DNA of 64,000 bases from assembly GCA_033584155.1 (NCBI GenBank), contig CP138355.1, forward strand, positions 1,999,501 through 2,063,500, read 5' to 3'. Positions 1 to 7,935 of the stretch are shown here, piece by piece. Position numbers and translations under genes: made by a program. Numbering within the stretch: position 1 is the stretch's first letter; each line of letters starts with the position of its first letter. The notes beneath the pieces are model-generated. The model was not told where the DNA came from and did not search any database. It worked only from the letters and a program-made list of their open reading frames with translations. The DNA is from Candidatus Electrothrix scaldis. Its GTDB lineage: Bacteria; Desulfobacterota; Desulfobulbia; Desulfobulbales; Desulfobulbaceae.

Positions 1-597
1 CCTGATTTACGGCCTAATCTGAAGATAGACCGCCGTTTTGTTCACATCCTCACCCAGGCGGAAAAGAGCATTTCCTGGTTTAAGCTGCTTTTTTTAAAGG
101 ATGCCGGAAAGCAGACAACCCGTTGTGAATCCTGGATGGTGTGTCTGTTGGCAGTATTCAGCCGTTCCCGTGAACAGGAGTTACGCAATTTCTGCCAGCG
201 TTTTGAGCTGCCTCCCAAGCATCGCAAACAGCTTCTGCGGCAAAAACGCAAAGCAGATCATCTTGCCCAGCATATGTTGCGGCGCCCAGATATGCTGCCT
301 GCGGAAGTTTACTGGTTACTGGATCCTCTGGATAATGAGGGCCTCCTCTATCTGATGAGTATTTCCAGGAAAAAATATATCCGTCAGCAGGTCTCCCATT
401 ATGTAACGCATCAGCGAGGCCTGCAGCCTTTGCTTAGCGGACAGGACCTGATGGACTTGGATTATGCGCCTGGTTCTTCTTTTCGCATTATGATGAACCA
501 CGTTCTGGGGGCTCAGCTTAATGGTGAGGTGTCCAGGAAAGATGAGGCCATTGCCTTGATTCAACAACGCTATCCTCTTGGTTCTCTCGATTATTAA
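1..597 (+). CDS. tRNA nucleotidyltransferase / poly(A) polymerase family, C-terminal part
   Basis: Open from base 1 in frame 1 to the TAA at 595-597, so the gene begins left of the window. The 198 visible residues look like the RNA-binding C-terminal half of the A-adding/CCA-adding nucleotidyltransferase family. They are helical, with the family tail motif around a DLM..DYAPGSSFRIMM segment and a VLGAQLNGE stretch followed by an EAIALI helix. The catalytic nucleotidyltransferase head (and the DHH-CBS part typical of delta-proteobacterial A-adding enzymes) would be upstream. Role by family: repair or completion of tRNA 3' ends in the cytoplasm. The next gene follows after 27 bases and may be co-transcribed. 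Confidence 0.75.
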   Translation, partial: PDLRPNLKIDRRFVHILTQAEKSISWFKLLFLKDAGKQTTRCESWMVCLLAVFSRSREQELRNFCQRFELPPKHRKQLLRQKRKADHLAQHMLRRPDMLPAEVYWLLDPLDNEGLLYLMSISRKKYIRQQVSHYVTHQRGLQPLLSGQDLMDLDYAPGSSFRIMMNHVLGAQLNGEVSRKDEAIALIQQRYPLGSLDY

Positions 598-624
598 TTT
601 TCTCCCTGGTTTTTTACGTACTTT

Positions 625-1254
625 ATGGATTTGAACAGTACCATCCAGCAGCTCATTCTTTCCGCGCCCCCTCTTCTTTTTGCCCTGACCTTTCATGAGT
701 TGGCTCACGGTTATGTAGCCTGGAAATTAGGAGATCCCACCGCAAAAGAGCAAGGGAGATTGACCATGAATCCGCTCAAGCATCTGGATCCCTTTGGTGT
801 CCTTGCCTTTATTATTATGCGGATAGGTTGGGCAAAACCGGTGCCAGTAAATCCTCGCTATTTTCGGAATCCACAGCAAGGTATGCTGCTGACCGCCTTG
901 GCTGGTCCTGTTGCCAATATTATTTTGGCTATCGTGAGTGCGGTTTTGGTCAAGATTCTTGGAGCTATCCCTATTTCCTCGCACCTGATATACAACGTGA
1001 TCAAACCGATGTACGATATGATGTTGGTATCGGTATGGATTAATGTGATGTTGGCCGTGTTTAATTTTCTCCCTATCCCGCCCTTGGATGGATCAAAGAT
1101 TCTTATGGGGATTCTTCCGCCGGAGCAGGCGATGGGATTTGCTCGCCTGGAACCCTATGGTTTTCTCATTATTCTGGTCCTCTTTTATATGGGGTTAATC
1201 AGTAAGATGATCATGCCTATTGTTCATCTTACAGTTGGAATGATGGTGGGATAG
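625..1254 (+). CDS. site-2 protease family protein (peptidase M50)
   Basis: A 209-residue integral membrane metalloprotease of the compact M50 / YwhC-like group. The zinc motif HELAH lies at residues 24-28 inside the first hydrophobic segment, and the third ligand motif PPLDG is near residue 155 in a later segment. At least four hydrophobic spans are visible. There is no PDZ domain, which separates it from RseP. By family it cleaves membrane-embedded substrates; the substrate is unknown. The Shine-Dalgarno is weak (TTTTTTACGTACTTT before ATG), but the start is the first ATG after the preceding stop. Confidence 0.85.
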   Translation: MDLNSTIQQLILSAPPLLFALTFHELAHGYVAWKLGDPTAKEQGRLTMNPLKHLDPFGVLAFIIMRIGWAKPVPVNPRYFRNPQQGMLLTALAGPVANIILAIVSAVLVKILGAIPISSHLIYNVIKPMYDMMLVSVWINVMLAVFNFLPIPPLDGSKILMGILPPEQAMGFARLEPYGFLIILVLFYMGLISKMIMPIVHLTVGMMVG

Positions 1255-1580
1255 AGCTGCTTTTGGGGTCTGTTCAGAGTGAGTAAAAAGAACTCTCGTT
1301 TTCGTTATCTCCCTTTCTTTGGATATTTTGTTGTTGAAAATGCCCTGCTAAAACTATAACCTATTTTATAATAGGATATTTTTCTGCATGACTTCTCGTT
1401 TCTCCTTGTTCGAGAAAATTTCAGGCTATGCCTGATGACTCTGTCTTTCGCGGTTCTCAGCCGCAGCCGCAGAAAATACACTATCTTCTCGTAGAAACTT
1501 GAGAAAAGCTGCTGTAGTCAGGGGTTGAGCGTAAGGGCTTTTCTCGTCTTGTTGATATCGACCTGATAGGCTGAAAGAAT
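1255..1580 (+). other. Non-coding stretch with several hairpins upstream of the HD-GYP gene
   Basis: No convincing ORF in these 326 bases. Three inverted repeats are visible: TTCTCG/CGAGAA (1393-1398 with 1411-1416), TCAGGC/GCCTGA (1421-1426 with 1430-1435, 3-base loop) and GAGAAAAGC/GCTTTTCTC (1501-1509 with 1537-1545). Their position just ahead of a GAF-HD-GYP gene suggests a structured 5' leader. I could not match it to a known riboswitch; the conserved GEMM core is not visible. Confidence 0.3.
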
Positions 1581-2789
1581 ATGAGTAATCAGCGGCAGAA
1601 AGATGTGACCTTAGCCTTAATACTTAATAAGATCAGTACGCTGAATCAGCTTCAGGATGTTAACACGATCTTGGACACCACGCTGTCTGAAGCACGGAGC
1701 CTAACCCATGCCGATGCGGGTTCTATCTTTCTCGTTAACGGAGAGAATTTGGAATTTCGTCATGTGCAGAATGACACCCTTTTTGGCCAAAAAGGTGCAG
1801 GGGCGGCTCGCTATCGAAATGTGAGTGTCCCTATCAGCGAAGATTCCATTGTTGGATTCTCTGCTTTGACCAGGGAGGTCGTGTCCATTGATGATGCCTA
1901 TACGATATCTTCTGATGTACCGTATAGATTTAACGATTCCTTTGATCGAAAAGGCCATTACCATACCACGTCTATCTTGGCAGTCCCCCTTGTATCACTG
2001 GATAATCAGAGATTAGTTGGGGTTATGCAGTTGCTTAATGCCCAAGATGGGCAGGGGAGGGTAACAACCTTTTCTGAGCAGAGCAAAATGTGGGTCCAGG
2101 TCTTCAGCAATAATGCTGCCGCTATTATTGAGCGCTGTATGCTGAACCATGAACTTATCCTGCGGATGGTCAAAATGGCGGAATTACATGACCCACAGGA
2201 GACTGGTGCCCATGTTCAACGGGTCAGCGCTTATAGCGTTGAGATTTATAAGCACTGGGCTGAAAAAAAGAAGGTGCCAAAGGCCGAAATTATCAAGTAT
2301 TGTGACCTGCTCAGTCGAGCAGCGCTTCTCCATGATGCCGGGAAGGTTGGTATTCCCGATGCAATTCTCAAAAAACCAGGTCCCTTGACTGCTGAAGAGT
2401 ATGAATTAATGAAGGAGCATACGATTTCCGGTGCTGCTTTATTCACCAATATTTCTTCTGAGCTTGATCAAATGACCCATGATATTGTCCTTCATCATCA
2501 TGAGCGATGGAATGGTAAGGGATATCCGGGGCGACTGGTGCAGGAAGGCGATTTATGGGTCAGGCAACCATTGGCTGGTGAGGATATTCCTTTTGCGGCC
2601 CGGGTTGTTGCCTTGGCGGATGTTTTTGATGCCCTTTCTTCCAAACGTTGCTATAAGAACCCCTGGGATACAGAAAAAATCTATGATGAGATTCGAAAGG
2701 ATTCAGGTATGCATTTTGATCCGGAATTGGTCGAGGCCTTTTTTGAGATAACAGATATCCTGCTCGCGATTCGGGAAAAATTTACCTGA
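1581..2789 (+). CDS. GAF domain + HD-GYP domain protein (probable c-di-GMP phosphodiesterase)
   Basis: 402 residues, soluble. Residues about 25-180 form a GAF-type sensor (THADAGSIFLV, then ILAVPL and VGVMQLLNA strands). Residues about 195-400 form an HD-GYP domain with LLHDAGKVGIPD near residue 250 and HHERWNGKGYPGRL near 305. Both the HD and the GYP signatures are intact, so hydrolysis of cyclic di-GMP is the likely activity, gated by whatever the GAF domain binds. A single-gene unit with a 326-base leader upstream. A second HD-GYP gene lies at 9932-11302. Confidence 0.9.
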   Translation: MSNQRQKDVTLALILNKISTLNQLQDVNTILDTTLSEARSLTHADAGSIFLVNGENLEFRHVQNDTLFGQKGAGAARYRNVSVPISEDSIVGFSALTREVVSIDDAYTISSDVPYRFNDSFDRKGHYHTTSILAVPLVSLDNQRLVGVMQLLNAQDGQGRVTTFSEQSKMWVQVFSNNAAAIIERCMLNHELILRMVKMAELHDPQETGAHVQRVSAYSVEIYKHWAEKKKVPKAEIIKYCDLLSRAALLHDAGKVGIPDAILKKPGPLTAEEYELMKEHTISGAALFTNISSELDQMTHDIVLHHHERWNGKGYPGRLVQEGDLWVRQPLAGEDIPFAARVVALADVFDALSSKRCYKNPWDTEKIYDEIRKDSGMHFDPELVEAFFEITDILLAIREKFT

Positions 2790-2840
2790 GCTTTCTTTCT
2801 GTTATAGCTTGCCTAAGAAAACTAGACTAATCGAAGATAT

Positions 2841-3221
2841 ATGGAAAAATTACTTAAGGAATTAAAAACACTCGTCCCTTTTAAAGAGACAACCGATGTC
2901 GGGGATGTCGTTCTCGTTGTGGTTGAAGAAACAGAGATGGCAGGCTATGCCCTGGTGACCGGGATTGAACGTGATCAGACACGTAAAGATGAATGGTGGG
3001 AAGTGCATATGCAGCTTCTTTCTGTTCCTCCGCAACCTCTTGTCTGGACCTTGCGTACTGCGCAGTTTACCGGGCAGGAGACCTTTACTATGGGAGGAAA
3101 GGGACGTTTTGTGAAGGCGGTTCATTTTGAGACCGTTGTGAAAAAAACAGAGATGACAACGCCAGCAGCAAAGACCGAGAGCAGCACAGAAAGTAAGGGT
3201 GGCCTGCGCTTAATTAAATAA
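2841..3221 (+). CDS. hypothetical protein, 126 aa
   Basis: Not recognised. A small soluble protein with beta-rich character (VGDVVLVVVEE, YALVTGIERD, WEVHMQLLSVP) and a conserved-looking FTMGGKGRFVKAV segment near residues 85-97, then a low-complexity Thr/Ser/Glu tail. It sits 51 bases after the GAF-HD-GYP gene and is closed by a GC-rich hairpin. No signal peptide or membrane segment. Confidence 0.65.
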   Translation: MEKLLKELKTLVPFKETTDVGDVVLVVVEETEMAGYALVTGIERDQTRKDEWWEVHMQLLSVPPQPLVWTLRTAQFTGQETFTMGGKGRFVKAVHFETVVKKTEMTTPAAKTESSTESKGGLRLIK

Positions 3222-3240
3222 GTAATCCGCTTAAATATAC

Positions 3241-3263
3241 AACCCGCCCCGCAGGGCGGGTTT
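3241..3263 (+). terminator. Hairpin terminator after the 126-aa gene
   Basis: Perfect 9-bp stem AACCCGCCC / GGGCGGGTT with a 4-base loop, followed by only a short T run. It starts 19 bases after the stop codon at 3221, so it probably separates that unit from the PTS operon. Confidence 0.6.
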
Positions 3264-3332
3264 AAGGTAACGTTAAGATAAAATTTTCAGCTGTGCGCCG
3301 CAGGTAGCGGGGTGTCAGCCCCGTTCTTCGCG

Positions 3333-3644
3333 ATGAAAACAGTTTCCTGGGAGAGTACAGTCACTAATCCGAATGGTATCCATTGTCGGGTTGCCGAGCG
3401 TTTGATCAGCGTCATTGATCAGCACCAGGCCAGTGTGCAGATTATTGATCAGGGATCGCCTATTGACTGTACCTCTATTCTTGAATTGCTCAGCCTTGCT
3501 CTGGTGCAGGGAAGCCGGGTGCGTTTTACGGCCCAGGGGCCTGATGCCGATTTGGTAGCTGCTGCTGTGAATCAGGTCTTGTCGGAACCAGAACCTGACC
3601 AAAATATATCCTCCTGCGAACAGCCGGGGGCCTTGAAAGGATAA
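3333..3644 (+). CDS. ptsH: HPr-family phosphocarrier protein
   Basis: HPr-like fold of about 85 residues with a short acidic tail. The phosphorylation-site motif reads NPNGIHCRVAERL: the active His is present, but the residue usually Pro after Arg is Val. The regulatory-serine region reads DCTSILELLSLAL. By family it accepts phosphate from Enzyme I, encoded by the next gene with a 1-base overlap (TAATG). The start is uncertain: ATG at 3333 gives the usual HPr N-terminus, while GTG at 3312 lies in frame inside a GC-rich hairpin and would add seven residues. No EII sugar transporter is adjacent, so a regulatory PTS is likely. Confidence 0.85.
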   Translation: MKTVSWESTVTNPNGIHCRVAERLISVIDQHQASVQIIDQGSPIDCTSILELLSLALVQGSRVRFTAQGPDADLVAAAVNQVLSEPEPDQNISSCEQPGALKG

Positions 3645-5455
3645 TGGTCACAGAAGAAACTGAGCGGGAAAATTCCCAAAATGCTGATCGTGAGCCGGAA
3701 ACCCTGTACGGTATCAGTGGCTCACCCGGTATTGTAGTTGGGAGGGCTGTGGTGCTCAGGCCTCGGTCTGATGATTTGGTCCGCTATCGTTTGGAAGAAA
3801 AAGCCATTCCTGGGGAAAAAGAACGTTTCTACCTGGCCGTTGATGGCGCGGAACAGGAACTTAAGGCCTTACGGAGTAAGTTCGAGGGAGATCTTTCTGA
3901 CACCCTCACGATAATTGATTCCCATATCCGGATGCTTCGGGATAGGATGATCCTGGAACAGACCGTGATTCTGATTGAGCAGAAGCAGATCAATGCCGAA
4001 TGGGCACTTTCTCGTGCTCTTTATCTTGTGAAGAAGAAGTTCGATCATATTGCTGATGAGTATATCAGGGATCGTTTTGCTGATGTGGAGTATGTGTTCA
4101 AACTGCTCATGGATCAGCTTTCCGAGCATGGGCAGCAATTCCCCACCGGCTTTGCAGAACCGGTCATTGTGGTCTGCGAGGATTTTACCCCGGCTGATAC
4201 GGTGCGGATGCAATCCGAAAAGGTCCTCGGTTTCCTGACAGAAAAAGGCGGGGCAACCTCGCACACGGCCATTGTTGCCAGATCTTTGGGCCTGCCAGCT
4301 GTTGTTGGGGTGGAAAATATTACCGAACGTTGCCGCACCGGTGATACGATTATCCTGGATGGCTATGATGGGCGGGTCTGTCTTGCTCCAACTATAGATC
4401 AGCAGAAACTGTATAAGGAATATGGTCGTCAGCATCGGGCCTTTTCCGATGAGTTGCGCTGGTATATTCATTTGGCCTCGGAAACCCTTGACGGCCTGCG
4501 AGTAAAGTTGTCTGCGAATATCGAAATTCCCGATGAGATGGAGGGGGTTATCTATTACGGGGCGGACGGTATCGGTCTGTATCGCTCCGAGTTCGGGTAT
4601 TTTCAACAAAATCGTCTGCCTGATGAAGAAGCTCTGTTCGGCGTATACCAGGACTTAGTCATCGCCCTGGACCCGCAACCGGTTACCATCCGAACCCTGG
4701 ATGCGGGCGGGGACAAGCTGGCAAATCAGTTGCCCGGCAACACCTTCAAGACACGCCATGAGCGGAACCCGGCTTTGGGGTTGCGTTCTATTCGCCTTTC
4801 CTTGCGGGAAAAGACGCTTTTTGTTACTCAGTTGCGGGCCTTGCTCCGTGCTTCCGCCTTTGGGCGCTTACGTATTCTCCTCCCCTTAATCAGTCTGCTT
4901 GGTGAATTGAAACAGGTCCAGGAAATTATCGGGCAGGTCATGATGGACCTCACCCTGGAAGGGGTCCCCTTTGATCCAGACATTGAAATCGGCATCATGG
5001 TCGAGGTGCCCAGTGCCGTTACTATGGCCGATGCCTTGGCCGCAGAGGTGGATTTTTTCAGTATCGGGACCAATGATCTTATTCAGTATTCCTTGGCCAT
5101 AGATCGAGGTAACGAATACGTGGCAAAAATGTATGATCCCCTGCATCCAGCTGTTCTGCGGATGATCAGTCGGACTGTGGAGGCCGGACATGCCCAGGGG
5201 ATAGAGGTGGCGCTTTGCGGTGAGATGGCCGGAGATGTCTCTATGGCACCGGTCCTGCTCGGGCTCGGGCTTGATGAACTCTCCATGCGGCCCTCGGCAA
5301 TTCCCCATGTGAAACGGCTGCTTCGTCATTCTACGTCCCGCAGATTGACTGGTCTGGCAAAGCAGGTTCTCAAATGCAGAGACAGCGGAGAAGCCCGTGA
5401 ATTACTTGAGAGCTATCTGGAAAGCAATTACAGCGGATGGCGGAAGCGTTTATGA
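3644..5455 (+). CDS. ptsI: phosphoenolpyruvate-protein phosphotransferase (Enzyme I)
   Basis: 603 residues, close to the usual EI length. The N-terminal swivelling domain carries the phospho-histidine motif GGATSHTAIVARSLGLPAV near residue 205. The C-terminal PEP-binding TIM barrel has YRSEFGYF, RTLDAGGDK and the FFSIGTNDLIQY signature near residue 470. There is no N-terminal GAF domain, so this is ptsI-like rather than ptsP-like. It transfers phosphate from PEP to HPr. It overlaps HPr by 1 base and ThiL by 4 bases (ATGA), so the three genes are one operon. Confidence 0.93.
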   Translation: MVTEETERENSQNADREPETLYGISGSPGIVVGRAVVLRPRSDDLVRYRLEEKAIPGEKERFYLAVDGAEQELKALRSKFEGDLSDTLTIIDSHIRMLRDRMILEQTVILIEQKQINAEWALSRALYLVKKKFDHIADEYIRDRFADVEYVFKLLMDQLSEHGQQFPTGFAEPVIVVCEDFTPADTVRMQSEKVLGFLTEKGGATSHTAIVARSLGLPAVVGVENITERCRTGDTIILDGYDGRVCLAPTIDQQKLYKEYGRQHRAFSDELRWYIHLASETLDGLRVKLSANIEIPDEMEGVIYYGADGIGLYRSEFGYFQQNRLPDEEALFGVYQDLVIALDPQPVTIRTLDAGGDKLANQLPGNTFKTRHERNPALGLRSIRLSLREKTLFVTQLRALLRASAFGRLRILLPLISLLGELKQVQEIIGQVMMDLTLEGVPFDPDIEIGIMVEVPSAVTMADALAAEVDFFSIGTNDLIQYSLAIDRGNEYVAKMYDPLHPAVLRMISRTVEAGHAQGIEVALCGEMAGDVSMAPVLLGLGLDELSMRPSAIPHVKRLLRHSTSRRLTGLAKQVLKCRDSGEARELLESYLESNYSGWRKRL

Positions 5456-6477
5456 CCGAGCGGGATCTTATTCAACAGATCCATCAGCTCGTCTCCCAGG
5501 AGGGAAATGGTCTGGTGCAGGGGATCGGAGATGACTGCGCCGTGGTTGAAAAGGACGAGCAGAATGTTTGGTTGCTGACTATGGATACCCTGATGGAATC
5601 GGTCCATTTTGATTGCTCCTGGCATCCGCCCTATCTCCTGGGCCGCAAGGCTGTTTCTGTCAATGTGAGTGATGTTGCGGCAATGGGTGGGCGACCGGTT
5701 TTTGCCCTCCTTTCTCTAGGGCTCCCGGCTGATTTTTCCCCGGAATGGGTAACTGAGCTGAATCGGGGCATCAATGAGGCCTGCGGCCAGTACGGCTGTT
5801 TGTTGATCGGAGGAGATACGGTGTGTAGCCTGGGAAAGATTGCCCTGACCCTGACCCTTATCGGTGAGACATCCCGTGATCAGGTCCTGTATCGACATGG
5901 GGCCAAGACAGGGGATACGGTCTGGGTTTCTGGAGCATTGGGGCTTGCTGCTGCTGGCCTTGACTATTTTCGTTCTGGAAAAACTCTTTCCATGCAGGCA
6001 GAGTATCCGGTGGAAATCAGACCTTGTATCAAGGCACATCTTGATCCTGAGGCACGGGTGGGTTTGGCCGGAGCCCTTTCCCGGACAGGGCTTGTGCATG
6101 CCATGATGGATCTTTCTGATGGTCTGTCCACGGATCTTTCTCATCTCTGCCAACAGAGTCATCTTGCTGCAATGATTGAGGAGGAAAGGTTTCCTGGGAA
6201 GGAGGCGCTTGCTTCTGCTGCCTCATCACTGGGTTTTTCGGAGAAGGAGAGAACAGGCTGGATGATTGCCGGTGGCGAAGATTATGAATTGTTATTCACT
6301 GCATCCCCGGAAAATCAACAGGCTATTCAGAAAGCTGCCTTGGAACACGGGGTGCCTGTGACACCCATAGGACAGCTGAGAGAGGGGCAGGGGGTTATTC
6401 TGCGAAGGAAGACAGCAGATGGTTACGAGGAAGAGCTCATATCATTTCAAGGTTTTGATCATTTTGTGAAAAGCTGA
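5452..6477 (+). CDS. thiL: thiamine-monophosphate kinase
   Basis: AIR-synthase-fold kinase that converts thiamine phosphate to thiamine diphosphate with ATP. Visible motifs: GIGDDCAVV near the N-terminus, TMDTLMESVHF, VNVSDVAAMGG, MDLSDGLSTDL and a C-terminal GGEDYELLF. Length (341 residues from this start) is normal. The start chosen is the ATG at 5452 overlapping the ptsI stop as ATGA; an ATG at 5437 would add five residues. Confidence 0.93.
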   Translation: MTERDLIQQIHQLVSQEGNGLVQGIGDDCAVVEKDEQNVWLLTMDTLMESVHFDCSWHPPYLLGRKAVSVNVSDVAAMGGRPVFALLSLGLPADFSPEWVTELNRGINEACGQYGCLLIGGDTVCSLGKIALTLTLIGETSRDQVLYRHGAKTGDTVWVSGALGLAAAGLDYFRSGKTLSMQAEYPVEIRPCIKAHLDPEARVGLAGALSRTGLVHAMMDLSDGLSTDLSHLCQQSHLAAMIEEERFPGKEALASAASSLGFSEKERTGWMIAGGEDYELLFTASPENQQAIQKAALEHGVPVTPIGQLREGQGVILRRKTADGYEEELISFQGFDHFVKS

Positions 6478-6483
6478 CCGGCC

Positions 6484-6948
6484 ATGAAGCAGAAAAGGTA
6501 TCGCATTGCTGCGCTCTCTCTGTTGTTATCCTGCCTCTCCTTGATGCTTGCCATAATTTCCCCTTGTTTGATCAGTCAGAAAATTAGAGAAATAGAAACT
6601 GTTGATCGGGTTGATTCTGCAACAGTCTCTCTGGAAATTGAGGGGGTCCGGGAGGAGTTTGTTTCTCAGGGCGATTTGACCTCAAAGAAGATAATATTTA
6701 CGAAAAATGAGCAGAATATAAAGTGGCTCAGGCGTCTTGCTGCTGTCTGTACAGGGGTGATGGTGTTGACGGCGTTGACCGCCATTGGCATGGCAGTGTA
6801 TTCCTGGGATAAAAAACATGGTAAAGAGATCAGCATTGGGAGTATAATTACGGCAGTGGTGGCCCTGTCCTGGCAATATATCGGGGCAGGAGTTTCAGCC
6901 GGTGTGGCTGTCTTGGTCTTTATTATGCTGGTGGCCAGTTTGAGCTGA
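6484..6948 (+). CDS. hypothetical membrane protein, 154 aa
   Basis: Not recognised. Hydrophobic segments lie at about residues 8-29, 84-106 and 117-152 (probably two spans), with a charged loop of about 50 residues after the first. The start is six bases after the thiL stop, and the next gene begins 17 bases after its stop, so it is probably co-transcribed. No clear Shine-Dalgarno. Confidence 0.65.
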   Translation: MKQKRYRIAALSLLLSCLSLMLAIISPCLISQKIREIETVDRVDSATVSLEIEGVREEFVSQGDLTSKKIIFTKNEQNIKWLRRLAAVCTGVMVLTALTAIGMAVYSWDKKHGKEISIGSIITAVVALSWQYIGAGVSAGVAVLVFIMLVASLS

Positions 6949-6965
6949 TTTTGTATTATGGTGAA

Positions 6966-7889
6966 ATGACGGATCTTCAGGATCGTATTTGTGGTGCTGT
7001 CCTTGCATCAGCCTTGGCTGATGCCTTTGGCGCGCCATTTGAGGGCGGCCCTCTGGAGCGGCTGCTCTGGAGAATCTTGGGTAAACGGCACGGCAAACGT
7101 CGCTGGACCGATGATACCCAGATGTCCATTGATGTGATGGAGTCGCTTCTGGCCTGTGAACGGATTGATCAGAGAGATCTTGCCCAGCGCTTTGCCCGTT
7201 CGTACCGGTGGACGCGGGGCTATGGCCCAAGCGCAGGGAAATTGCTCAAGCGTATTCGTCGGGGAGAAGCGTGGCAGATTGCCTCTCGGGCCATTTATCC
7301 CAATGGCTCTCTTGGGAATGGCGGGGCCATGCGTTCCGCTCCTATAGGCCTTTTTTATGGGGCAGAGCGTGAAAGAAGGTTGGTTCGGGCGGTACGGGAG
7401 GCAACAGTGGTGACCCATGCCCATCCTGTGGGGCAGGATGGCGCAGTGATCATCGCTCTGACCGCAGCCTTGGTTTGCCTTGATCATTCTGTGCAGGAGA
7501 TTTTCAAGCGGCTTCGCCTCCATATTCAAACCATTGATATGCACAATAGGCTGAATACTGCGGAGAAGCTTCTGCAAGCTGGTTATCCCGTGTTGCCGAA
7601 AAAGGTGGCGAGTGAACTAGGCAATGGCGTCCGAGCCAAGGATTCCTGCGTAACAGCTTTTTCTATCGGGCTTGCCTTACGCGAGGCTCCTTTTCACCAT
7701 ATGCTCTCCTACGTCCGGGAGCTTGGTGGGGATACTGATACCATCGGGGCTATGGCCGGAGCGATCTGGGGAGCTTCCTGTGGCTATCGGCGGCTCCCTG
7801 AAGTGTTGTTGAAACAGCTTGAACAACGCAAGTATCTGGAAGACTTGGCGCATCGTTTTGCCGATACCGTTGTTCGGGCGCATTTTTGA
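6966..7889 (+). CDS. ADP-ribosylglycohydrolase family protein
   Basis: DraG/ARH-like fold of 307 residues. Metal-site motifs are in place: GAVLASALADAFG (residues 10-22), WTDDTQM (47-53), a central HAHPVGQDGA, and GGDTDT near residue 255. These Asp/Thr residues bind the two Mg ions in the family. Members remove ADP-ribose from Arg or related substrates; the partner here is unknown, and no DraT-like transferase is nearby. The ATG at 6966 is used because it starts the domain; a TTG at 6951 is possible. Confidence 0.88.
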   Translation: MTDLQDRICGAVLASALADAFGAPFEGGPLERLLWRILGKRHGKRRWTDDTQMSIDVMESLLACERIDQRDLAQRFARSYRWTRGYGPSAGKLLKRIRRGEAWQIASRAIYPNGSLGNGGAMRSAPIGLFYGAERERRLVRAVREATVVTHAHPVGQDGAVIIALTAALVCLDHSVQEIFKRLRLHIQTIDMHNRLNTAEKLLQAGYPVLPKKVASELGNGVRAKDSCVTAFSIGLALREAPFHHMLSYVRELGGDTDTIGAMAGAIWGASCGYRRLPEVLLKQLEQRKYLEDLAHRFADTVVRAHF

Positions 7890-7935
7890 GTTGTAGCTGT
7901 ATGCCGCAGATCTTGGCCTGTACCAGGGTGAATTC

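Noticed and set aside
3285-3335. Possible GEMM-like c-di-GMP riboswitch (GGTAGCGGGGTGTCAGCCCC) before HPr
   Set aside because: Only a local resemblance to one arm; the conserved GEMM core and first stem are absent. More likely a simple hairpin.
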